A stretch of DNA of 6,101 bases, taken from assembly GCA_910579145.1 (NCBI GenBank), contig CAJTTQ010000039.1, positions 1 through 6,101 of the forward strand, given 5' to 3'. The position numbers and the translations under genes were made by a program. The notes below the pieces were generated by a model. The model was not told the origin of the DNA, ran no database searches, and was given only the letters and a program-made list of their open reading frames with translations. Shown here piece by piece: positions 1-5,307 of this stretch (positions within the stretch are counted from its first letter, which is position 1; each line of letters opens with the position of its first letter). The DNA is from an uncultured Eubacterium sp. GTDB lineage: Bacteria > Bacillota > Clostridia > Lachnospirales > Lachnospiraceae.

Positions 1-35
1 AAAAGTATGATTTCTTTCCGTTTACGTGTGGGTAT

Positions 36-95
36 ATGAGGAGGGCGGTAGAAGGATCGGGAGAAGGGGAGGGCAATGAAAGGGAGGAGGAGACT
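36..95 (+). other. Purine-rich leader tract with repeated SD-like sequences
   Basis: This stretch is almost entirely A and G on the plus strand and contains several overlapping GGAGG/AGGGG-type sequences. It most likely acts as the ribosome-binding leader of the following gene. If translated in the frame of that gene it gives a Gly/Glu/Arg low-complexity segment. A ten-codon frame, ATG 76 to TGA 108, also lies here and overlaps the GTG at 105. Confidence 0.45.
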
Positions 96-104
96 GTATC
101 AAAA

Positions 105-1187
105 GTGAACTATTTTGGCGATCGCGTGCTTGGCAAAATGGCAGGATTCCTAATAAAAAACGCCAATCCCTCTATTGTCTTCCATGTAAAAAATGATATT
201 TTAAAGAATATCACCGAGGAAGAAAAGAGGGAACTGCATGACCGGGTCATGCGCGAGGAGATCATCCAAAGAATAATCGCGTGTCAAAAGGAAAACGGCT
301 GGTTAGGAAATGGTTTTCATGGATCGAATAAAAATGCGGGTCGATATGAAAACCAGGAAGTAGGTGTGAAATACCTTGGGGAGAAACTTATTTTTCGAGA
401 TACTCCTGTATTAAAGAATGCGATAGAAGCATTTAAAACTGCGAAACCGGACTTATTTGGCGACGGGGATACCGACTGCGATCGGTACGCGGCAGCCGGA
501 TCTGATATTATTATGGCTTCCTGCGTGGCAAGGGCAGGTTATGAAGATTTATTTGATATTTCTAAAGAAATTACGGCATCACTTGATTCGTTCCGCCGCG
601 TCACCGAGGTGAATTCCGTGACAGATGTTGTGAAGATCAGGAAGAGACGCCCAGAACGAGTAAACCCCGAGGGGATCGCATATGTATTTAACGAATATGA
701 GAAATGGCCCTGCAGATATCATCTGGACATTCTGGCCCATACAAAGAGCTGGCGGAGTAAGGAGAATATCTCTATGCTTGCGCATTCCTTTCAAAAGCTG
801 CTGCGGGACAATGGACTGGATTATTTTCCCGCCTACTGTGTGGATATCGGGCATCTGGTCGGATGCTGCGGAGCGTTCAGGGAAGGGATGAAAATGGGGG
901 TTGACAGGGATGGAACGCATTATGTGTCCCTGGATCTGGTGGAGTATATGTGCCGGTGCGGCTTATACGAGCTTGTGCCGCAGCTGAAAAAAGAAGTGGA
1001 TACGATTTATGATTCGGTGGACGAGCACGGAATATGCCGCGTGTCTTATGATGAACGGGCGCTAAAGGGGATGGGGACGTATTCCGGCGGGCAGTTGGAA
1101 GTGGACTGGAGGAGCCGGACCAGAAAGCTGTGTGATGTTACATACCGGGGACTGGTGATCTTATTCTATTCTGGTTTGAGAATGTGA
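105..1187 (+). CDS. Uncharacterised protein, possibly alpha/alpha-toroid (prenyltransferase/squalene-cyclase-like)
   Basis: I do not recognise a characterised family with certainty. From the GTG at 105 the product is 360 residues, soluble, with no signal peptide or clear membrane segment. Residues 61-73 (QKENGWLGNGFHG) followed by ENQEVGVKYLGEK (82-94) resemble the Gln/Gly/Trp-containing repeats of alpha/alpha-toroid proteins, and the rest is predicted mostly helical. The C-terminus has a conserved-looking stretch (VDWRSRTRKLCDVTYRGL). I chose GTG 105 because the codons before it encode a low-complexity Gly/Glu/Arg run that is simply a translated purine-rich tract containing AGGAGG-like sequence (85-92). 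The SD-to-GTG spacing of about 12 bases is rather long, so ATG 138 or the upstream ATG 36 remain possible. The frame is open to the left edge. It is the first visible gene of a three-gene operon; its stop is 14 bases before the kinase-like gene. Function unknown. Confidence 0.8.
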   Translation: MNYFGDRVLGKMAGFLIKNANPSIVFHVKNDILKNITEEEKRELHDRVMREEIIQRIIACQKENGWLGNGFHGSNKNAGRYENQEVGVKYLGEKLIFRDTPVLKNAIEAFKTAKPDLFGDGDTDCDRYAAAGSDIIMASCVARAGYEDLFDISKEITASLDSFRRVTEVNSVTDVVKIRKRRPERVNPEGIAYVFNEYEKWPCRYHLDILAHTKSWRSKENISMLAHSFQKLLRDNGLDYFPAYCVDIGHLVGCCGAFREGMKMGVDRDGTHYVSLDLVEYMCRCGLYELVPQLKKEVDTIYDSVDEHGICRVSYDERALKGMGTYSGGQLEVDWRSRTRKLCDVTYRGLVILFYSGLRM

Positions 1188-1190
1188 CGG

Positions 1191-1196
1191 AGGAGG
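1191..1196 (+). promoter_or_regulatory. Ribosome binding site deciding the kinase-like gene start
   Basis: AGGAGG, with GGAGGAGGAA around it, lies 5 bases before ATG 1202. It would fall inside the coding sequence if the GTG at 1184 were the start, which argues for ATG 1202. Confidence 0.75.
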
Positions 1197-1201
1197 AACT
1201 T

Positions 1202-1753
1202 ATGGGAACTGGAATTATCGTATGTGGATTAAATGGCAGCGGAAAGAGTACATTCGGAAAAGCGCTTGCCGAGAAACTGCAGTTTCATTTTATAGATAAC
1301 GAGGATTTGTATTTTCCGAAAGAAGATCCCGGTTATATCTATGCGGCCCCGCGCACACGTGAGGAAGTGGAAATGCTTCTCCAGAATGAGATAAAGGCGC
1401 ATGAAAACTTTGTTTTTGCCTCTGTAAAGGGGGATTATGGGGAAATGACCTGCCCGTTGTTCCGATTTGCGGTGCTGATCCATGTTCCCAGGAAGATCCG
1501 GCTGGAGCGGGTTAGAAACCGTTCCTTTCAGAAGTTCGGGGAGCGGATGTTAAAAGGCGGGGATTTGTATGAGAAGGAGGAAGCTTTTTTTGAACTGGTT
1601 CGGTCCCGGCCGGAACATAGCGTGGAAGAATGGGCGCAGTCTTTCCCGGGGCCGGTTTGGAGGATCGACGGAACGAGGCCGGTGGAAGAAAATGTGGATA
1701 GTATCGTGTCGAAATTAACAGTAGTGCAGCGCGGTCGCAGAAAAAAGGCATAA
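1202..1753 (+). CDS. Small P-loop NTPase / shikimate- or gluconate-kinase-like protein
   Basis: The 183-residue product begins with a short hydrophobic strand followed by a textbook Walker A loop, GLNGSGKS, at residues 9-16. This arrangement is typical of nucleoside, shikimate and gluconate kinases. The length fits that superfamily. A later basic region (RLERVRNRSFQKFGERM) has the Arg spacing expected of a lid that closes over the phosphate donor. I see no classical Walker B or substrate signature that would name the substrate, so the phosphoryl acceptor is unknown. ATG 1202 is chosen over the GTG at 1184 because AGGAGG at 1191-1196 sits 5 bases upstream, and starting there puts the Walker A loop at the usual distance from the N-terminus. 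The gene lies between the uncharacterised gene (14-base gap) and the acetyltransferase gene (22-base gap), so the three are probably co-transcribed. Cytoplasmic. Confidence 0.85.
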   Translation: MGTGIIVCGLNGSGKSTFGKALAEKLQFHFIDNEDLYFPKEDPGYIYAAPRTREEVEMLLQNEIKAHENFVFASVKGDYGEMTCPLFRFAVLIHVPRKIRLERVRNRSFQKFGERMLKGGDLYEKEEAFFELVRSRPEHSVEEWAQSFPGPVWRIDGTRPVEENVDSIVSKLTVVQRGRRKKA

Positions 1754-1775
1754 GAATAAAGGAGAGGATAAGGCG

Positions 1776-2543
1776 ATGATTTGGAAATTAGAAGATCTGT
1801 CAAAGGCGGAGAACTTATTCGGCGGCTGGCAAGAGGGCTGTATCTGGTCTGCCCTGCAGGGGATCATGGGAGAGATTTACGTGGATGACGGGGACAACCC
1901 CGCCTGCGGGGCGGTGGTATTAGGTGATTTTGTGTTCCTGGCGGGAACTCCAAACAGGGAACTGGTGCTCCGGAATCCCCCGGATCAAGGGAAGAATAGC
2001 AGGATACTGGTTCCGGAAAGCGGGAACTGGGAAAGAGTGATCGAGGAGGCCTGTGGAGACAGGGCGAAGATGGTCATCCGCTATGCGATAAAAAAGGAAC
2101 GGGATATTTTCGACAGACAGAAACTCGAGAAAGCGGCGTCGGGCCTTCCGCATGGATATGCAGCTGCCATGATCGATGAGGCGATGTTTTACCGCTGCAT
2201 GTCGATGGAGTGGTGTCTGGACGGAGTGGCAAATTACCCGGATTATGACCTATACCGCCAGCATGGCCTGGGCGTGGTCATTGTAAAGGGGGAGGAAATC
2301 GTGGCGAGTTGTTCTTCGTATTGCGGATTTCGTGACGGCATCGAGATAGAGATCGATACGAGGGCGGATGAGAGGCGCAAGGGGCTTGCTTACGCCTGTG
2401 CGGCAAGGCTTATTCTGGAATGCCTGGACAGGGGGTGGTTTCCGAGCTGGGACGCCCAAAACCTGATGTCGGTGGGACTTGCGAAAAAGCTGGGATATCA
2501 TTACGATTCGGAATATACGGCGTATGAAGTTACTTTTGCGTAA
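1776..2543 (+). CDS. GNAT-family acetyltransferase, ZmaR-like (GNAT_acetyltran type)
   Basis: The 255-residue protein has a two-part layout: an N-terminal domain of about 125 residues and a C-terminal GNAT fold. The acetyl-CoA pyrophosphate-binding loop is visible as RRKGLA (residues 200-205), preceded by the strand IEIEIDTRA and followed by the helix AYACAARLILECL. The last conserved block, WDAQNLMSVGLAKKLGY (about 225-241), is characteristic of the Pfam GNAT_acetyltran group, which includes the zwittermicin A resistance acetyltransferase ZmaR. It should transfer acetyl from acetyl-CoA to an amine on a small molecule in the cytoplasm; the substrate cannot be read from the sequence, and resistance is only one option. 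The start is well supported: GGAGAGG at 1761-1767 with an 8-base spacer to ATG 1776. It is the last gene of the operon. GNAT membership is strong; the ZmaR-like subgroup is recognised by eye. Confidence 0.9.
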   Translation: MIWKLEDLSKAENLFGGWQEGCIWSALQGIMGEIYVDDGDNPACGAVVLGDFVFLAGTPNRELVLRNPPDQGKNSRILVPESGNWERVIEEACGDRAKMVIRYAIKKERDIFDRQKLEKAASGLPHGYAAAMIDEAMFYRCMSMEWCLDGVANYPDYDLYRQHGLGVVIVKGEEIVASCSSYCGFRDGIEIEIDTRADERRKGLAYACAARLILECLDRGWFPSWDAQNLMSVGLAKKLGYHYDSEYTAYEVTFA

Positions 2544-2581
2544 TCCGGGCATTACCTTTCGCAGGCATGTCCGAATACTAT

Positions 2582-2610
2582 GCGGGCAGGCCCGCGGCTA
2601 TGTTTTCTTT
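2582..2610 (+). terminator. Weak GC-rich hairpin, possible terminator of the first operon
   Basis: GCGGG (2582-2586) and CCCGC (2591-2595) can pair around a CAGG loop, about 40 bases after the acetyltransferase stop. A T-rich stretch (2601-2610) follows, but only after an intervening GGCTA, so this is not a textbook intrinsic terminator. Confidence 0.3.
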
Positions 2611-2758
2611 ACTTAATGTGCAAAAATACTATTAAGCAAAATATGGTAAAAAGAAGATCAATAAAAAGAAAACATACTACGTAAAAGTCGTTGCCAATTT
2701 GAAGGATGGAGCGAAATCAGTTAAGAGCGACACGTACTTTGTAGGTAAAGCTTATTGA
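2600..2758 (+). pseudogene. Remnant of a surface-protein gene: fibronectin type III-like C-terminus
   Basis: In one plus-strand frame, 2636-2758 reads without a stop until TGA 2756 and encodes about 40 residues. The part INKKKTYYVKVVA (from about 2657) closely resembles the final strands of the fibronectin type III repeats common in Lachnospiraceae cell-wall proteins, where a KGKTYYVKV-type strand is followed by a turn and a last strand. Here that is followed by LKDGAKSVKSDTYFV. The same frame runs back through a TAA at 2633-2635 to an ATG at 2600, with a further tract containing VQKYY. There is no ribosome binding site and no room for a full domain, so I read it as the 3' end of a deleted or decayed gene. 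The next element is a strong terminator, as expected at a gene end. The alternative is chance similarity in an AT-rich gap. Confidence 0.5.
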
Positions 2759-2781
2759 TCGAGACACCTAACGTGTAAACA

Positions 2782-2817
2782 AAAAGCCCATTCAGACTGT
2801 GGTCTGGGTGGGCTTTT
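2782..2817. terminator. Strong bidirectional intrinsic terminator
   Basis: Bases 2782-2797 pair with 2802-2817 along 16 positions (two of them G-T wobbles) around a TGTG loop. The stem has an A-tract on the left and a T-tract on the right, so it can terminate transcription on both strands. It separates the plus-strand gene block or remnant from the convergent minus-strand lipoprotein gene, whose stop lies 24 bases to the right. Confidence 0.9.
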
Positions 2818-2841
2818 ATCAGTGTAACCGGTCAGGAACAG

Positions 2842-3216
2842 CTAGTCTGTGAGGTCATCCACAGCTTTTCCCGCTCCGTCAAGGGTATCTTCCACACCTT
2901 TGCCGACGCCGTCCATCGCGTCGTCTACGGCATCACCGGCATCGTTTAACAGGTTATCATCTTTGTTGTCCGCGTTGTCGTTTACCGTACCATCGTTTGA
3001 CTTATTATTGCTTCCGGCCTGAGCGCCTGTCGTATCTGTATCATCGGTCGTATTTCCACCGGAAGTAGCCCTCGGGGAAGCGGACTGTGAAGTGGACTGG
3101 GTAGCAGACGGATTCGCAGACGGGGCAGCTGATCCGTTGTCTTTACTGCCGCAGCCAGCCAGCATATACATGGAAAGGCAGAACGCGGTTGAAAGCAAAA
3201 CTAATTTACGCTTCAT
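2842..3216 (-). CDS. Small secreted lipoprotein with C-terminal 11-residue repeats
   Basis: The 124-residue product starts with a classical type II signal peptide: MKRK, a hydrophobic core, then the lipobox LAGC at residues 19-22. Cys22 should be lipidated and the mature protein anchored to the outer face of the membrane. Residues 23-85 are a Ser/Thr/Asn/Gly/Asp-rich low-complexity linker. The last 33 residues form three 11-residue repeats (DAGDAVDDAMD, GVGKGVEDTLD, GAGKAVDDLTD, residues 92-124), an acidic pattern that should form an amphipathic helix. I do not recognise a named family; function unknown. The start is firm: TAGGAGGAA on the minus strand (core 3226-3231) lies 9 bases before the ATG. 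It follows the YmfI-type gene on the same strand after an 84-base gap that contains its own likely promoter, and it ends at a strong terminator. Confidence 0.88.
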   Translation of the reverse strand: MKRKLVLLSTAFCLSMYMLAGCGSKDNGSAAPSANPSATQSTSQSASPRATSGGNTTDDTDTTGAQAGSNNKSNDGTVNDNADNKDDNLLNDAGDAVDDAMDGVGKGVEDTLDGAGKAVDDLTD

Positions 3217-3254
3217 AAGAAAATTCCTCCTACTTGAATCATGTTGTCACTGAT

Positions 3255-3284
3255 AGTATGGCAGAAAAAAACAGGATTATTCAA
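3255..3284 (-). promoter_or_regulatory. Putative sigma-A promoter of the lipoprotein gene
   Basis: On the minus strand, TTGAAT (3279-3284) is followed after 18 bases by CATACT (3255-3260). Each matches the consensus at four of six positions. The predicted start of transcription is roughly 30 bases before the lipoprotein ATG, leaving room for its ribosome binding site. Confidence 0.45.
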
Positions 3285-3300
3285 AAAAGAAATTTTCTTT

Positions 3301-4026
3301 TCACCATCCCCCGTCAAATCCGATGACCTGTCCGGTCATGTAGACAGGGGCTTTTAGGAGAAGGGCGATAAAGGCGGCCGTTTCTTCGGGTGAGGCCATG
3401 CGGCCGATGGGGATATCGAGACAGATGGATTCGATTTCCTCCTCTGTGAGGCAGGCGTTCATCTTTGTGTCGATCATGCCGCAGGCAACGGCATTTACGG
3501 CGATCCCGCTCGGAGCAAGCTCTTTGGCGAGCGCTTTTGTAAATGCGTTTAATCCCCCTTTGGAAGCGGAATAAACGGCTTCACACGAGGCGCCGGCACA
3601 TCCCCAGATGGAGGAAATGTTCAGGATGCGGCCGCTCTTTTCGTGGATCATGGCGGGAAGGATCTGGCGGCACAGGAAAAAGGCAGAAGATAAATTGGTA
3701 TTCAGCATATGGAACCACTCATCATCCGTTACATCCGTGACAAGGCCGATCTGGGAAACGCCGGCGTTATTTATGAGTACATCGACCCGGCCAAATTGCC
3801 GCAGCGCGGTGTCTGCAATGTTTTTTGCCGTATGGCTGTCTCCGATGTCGCCGCAGATCGTGAGGCAGGAAGAGGTGTGCCTTAGACAGCGGTCTTTTGT
3901 TTCTTCTAATTTTTCTTTCGATGAATGGCCGCACAGGAGCAGCTGATAGCCTTCTTTTGCCAGCGCCAGTGCGGTTTCGGAACCGATGGCCCCGGAAGCG
4001 CCGGTGATCACAGCTGTTTTTTTCAT
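3301..4026 (-). CDS. ymfI: Short-chain dehydrogenase/reductase, probable EF-P 5-aminopentanone reductase (YmfI)
   Basis: This is a complete classical SDR of 241 residues. The Rossmann motif TGASGAIG is at 8-15, NNAG at 86-89, and the catalytic set is Asn111, Ser139, Tyr152 and Lys156 (YSASK). The region around the active site (SSIWG..GASCE..YS..K) and the later blocks (AKELAPSGI.VNAV, IPIGR, TGQV) match, from memory, Bacillus subtilis YmfI more closely than FabG. YmfI reduces the 5-aminopentanone group on a lysine of elongation factor P to 5-aminopentanol, supporting translation through polyproline. NAD(P)H is the expected cofactor; the protein is cytoplasmic. ATG 4024-4026 (minus) is preceded by AAAGGAAGG (4036-4044) at 9 bases. 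It has a good promoter of its own and no fatty-acid synthesis genes beside it, which argues against a FabG role. A generic 3-oxoacyl-ACP reductase-like activity is the alternative. Confidence 0.9.
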   Translation of the reverse strand: MKKTAVITGASGAIGSETALALAKEGYQLLLCGHSSKEKLEETKDRCLRHTSSCLTICGDIGDSHTAKNIADTALRQFGRVDVLINNAGVSQIGLVTDVTDDEWFHMLNTNLSSAFFLCRQILPAMIHEKSGRILNISSIWGCAGASCEAVYSASKGGLNAFTKALAKELAPSGIAVNAVACGMIDTKMNACLTEEEIESICLDIPIGRMASPEETAAFIALLLKAPVYMTGQVIGFDGGW

Positions 4027-4058
4027 GATCAGGATCCTTCCTTTGATAAGTTTTTATT

Positions 4059-4087
4059 AGTTTACCACGGTTCGTAGATTTTTGCAA
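4059..4087 (-). promoter_or_regulatory. Putative sigma-A promoter of the ymfI-type gene
   Basis: On the minus strand, TTGCAA (4082-4087), a 17-base spacer, and TAAACT (4059-4064) form a plausible promoter, with four of six matches in each hexamer. It lies about 33 bases upstream of the gene's start codon and is back-to-back with the rightward promoter at 4093-4121. Confidence 0.5.
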
Positions 4088-4092
4088 AACCC

Positions 4093-4121
4093 TTGTATAT
4101 TTTTGTGTTATCTGATACAAT
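4093..4121 (+). promoter_or_regulatory. Putative sigma-A promoter of the LCP-like / TagA-like operon
   Basis: TTGTAT (4093-4098), exactly 17 bases, then TACAAT (4116-4121), five of six matches at -10. Transcription would start near 4128, which excludes start codons upstream of that point for the next gene. The -35 box is only 5 bases from that of the divergent promoter. Confidence 0.7.
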
Positions 4122-4155
4122 AGGACTATTGTTTGATTTTTGCAGAGGAATGAAT

Positions 4156-4161
4156 GAGAGG
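4156..4161 (+). promoter_or_regulatory. Ribosome binding site deciding the LCP-like gene start
   Basis: GAGAGG lies 6 bases before ATG 4168. A second in-frame ATG at 4150 has only GAGG one base away, too close to work well, so 4168 is preferred. Confidence 0.55.
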
Positions 4162-4167
4162 TATTAT

Positions 4168-5277
4168 ATGTTAAAGCTTGCCATGCGTACTTTTTTGAAA
4201 ACAATGGGAATTATCGTACTGCTGATTGCCGTTGGTGTCGGAAGTTATTTCCTTACGATGCTCTTTTATCAAACGACCGAACGGGATGAGCGGTGTACGA
4301 AATATAAACATGTTATGGATGTAAGTGCCGGTTCGGAATCTAGTAACCTGATCTACAGTGTGGACGCGGAAACAAAAAAAATCAAGACATTGGTATTGGA
4401 ACTATTTGACAAGGAGACCGGAAATCTTGATTATGTCACCATCCCGGCGAAGACGCAGATTTCTTTGTCGGAGGAGAAGTATCATGAATATATGGAGATC
4501 AGTGAGCAGATCCCGCAGATCGTGACATTACAGGACATCAACCAGTATTTCAGCGGAGATGTGGCCTATGAGTACGGGATATTGCTTTTGCAGGAAGAAT
4601 TAAATGTGGATATCGGCTATTTTACGGCATTGGATTCGAAAGAATTCAGTAAGCGGTTTGATCATACGGAGGGCGCTTATAAACCGAGCGAGGAATATTT
4701 GGAAACCGTTGGGAAAAATAAAGATGAGTCGGCTATGAAAAATTTTATAGAAAAAGAGTGGGACAGCGTGATCTCCAATATTAAGCTTATCCAAAAGCAG
4801 CAGTATGCCGCGGCTTTTCTAAACGTGAGGCCAGAGTATATATATGCCCACCGCGCGTATGCGGAGGAGGTGAAGGGAGGAGCGACGCTGGATGCAAAAA
4901 ATACAAAGAAGATGATCGATAAGATCTGGGACAGCAAAGCGAGAACAGCGGAACAAAAAAAGGTGGACGGAACGGCGGCGAAGACCGGCATCGAGAAGAT
5001 CAAATCAAGGAGCATCCAGATAACGAACGGAAGCAAGATTAATGGATTAGCTGCTTCCTTTCAGGAAAAGCTTCAGAAAGACGGCCTGTTTGTCATGGGT
5101 GTGGGGGATTTCAGCGGAGATATCCAGAAACAGACGGTGATCTATGCGCGAAAGAAGAGATGGGGGAACTACCTGAAATCTTATTTTGCGAACCCGGTTG
5201 TCAAACAGGCGCCCGCGCTCACGAATGGCGCGGATATCGAGATCGTGCTGGGCACGGACGATAAACCAAAGGAATAA
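4168..5277 (+). CDS. Membrane-anchored LytR_C-domain protein with a degenerate LCP-like region
   Basis: The 369-residue product has a short basic N-terminus, one membrane segment (about 13-33), and an extracellular remainder, the topology of LytR-CpsA-Psr (LCP) proteins. Residues about 58-165 follow an LCP core: a strand NLIYSVDAETKKI, then TIPAKTQI where LCP enzymes have SIPRDT, then AYEYGILLLQEELNVDIGYFTALD where they have the helix and the I-D-Y-Y strand. The pyrophosphate-binding Asp and Arg of these motifs are absent. A charged, helical insert follows (about 165-280). Residues 282-364 (IQITNGS..NGLA ... TVIYA ... GADIEIVLGTD) are a good LytR_C domain. LCP enzymes transfer polymers from lipid carriers to peptidoglycan; this one probably cannot, and may regulate or scaffold instead. 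ATG 4168 is chosen from its ribosome binding site and the promoter position. It is followed after 30 bases by a TagA-like gene. LytR_C is fairly sure; the LCP assignment is moderate. Confidence 0.8.
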   Translation: MLKLAMRTFLKTMGIIVLLIAVGVGSYFLTMLFYQTTERDERCTKYKHVMDVSAGSESSNLIYSVDAETKKIKTLVLELFDKETGNLDYVTIPAKTQISLSEEKYHEYMEISEQIPQIVTLQDINQYFSGDVAYEYGILLLQEELNVDIGYFTALDSKEFSKRFDHTEGAYKPSEEYLETVGKNKDESAMKNFIEKEWDSVISNIKLIQKQQYAAAFLNVRPEYIYAHRAYAEEVKGGATLDAKNTKKMIDKIWDSKARTAEQKKVDGTAAKTGIEKIKSRSIQITNGSKINGLAASFQEKLQKDGLFVMGVGDFSGDIQKQTVIYARKKRWGNYLKSYFANPVVKQAPALTNGADIEIVLGTDDKPKE

Positions 5278-5307
5278 GCAGAGGAAACAAGCGGAGAGGA
5301 GAGAAGC

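Noticed and set aside
76..108. Ten-codon frame (MKGRRRLYQK) as a leader peptide overlapping GTG 105
   Set aside because: It has a purine-rich upstream sequence but the whole tract is purine-rich, so this is not distinctive; no attenuator hairpin follows.
579..920. 113-codon minus-strand frame inside the first gene
   Set aside because: It lies wholly opposite a longer operon gene, has no ribosome binding site I can see, and its translation looks like no protein family.
2544..2841. RNA gene, riboswitch, CRISPR or insertion sequence in the largest gap
   Set aside because: No tRNA-like cloverleaf, spaced direct repeats, terminal inverted repeats or transposase remnants are visible; only the weak hairpin, the FN3-like remnant and the terminator can be supported.
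3285..3301. AT-only inverted repeat just after the ymfI-type gene as a terminator
   Set aside because: AAAAGAAA and TTTCTTTT pair around a one-base loop, overlap the stop codon and contain only one G-C pair, so a stable terminator hairpin is unlikely; read-through into the lipoprotein gene is possible.
4093..4167. Extended N-terminus of the LCP-like protein from a TTG at 4093 or ATG at 4150
   Set aside because: The TTG lies within the -35 box and upstream of the predicted transcript start. ATG 4150 has poorly spaced SD sequence, while ATG 4168 gives a normal N-terminus and membrane anchor.
3767..4204. 145-codon minus-strand frame overlapping the start of the ymfI-type gene
   Set aside because: It is an out-of-frame shadow of an unmistakable SDR gene and its 5' part runs through both divergent promoters; the translation is rich in Arg/His as expected of a shadow.
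4677..5036. 119-codon minus-strand frame with hydrophobic stretches
   Set aside because: The hydrophobic appearance comes from reading the complement of a Lys/Glu-rich coding region of the LCP-like gene; no start signals.
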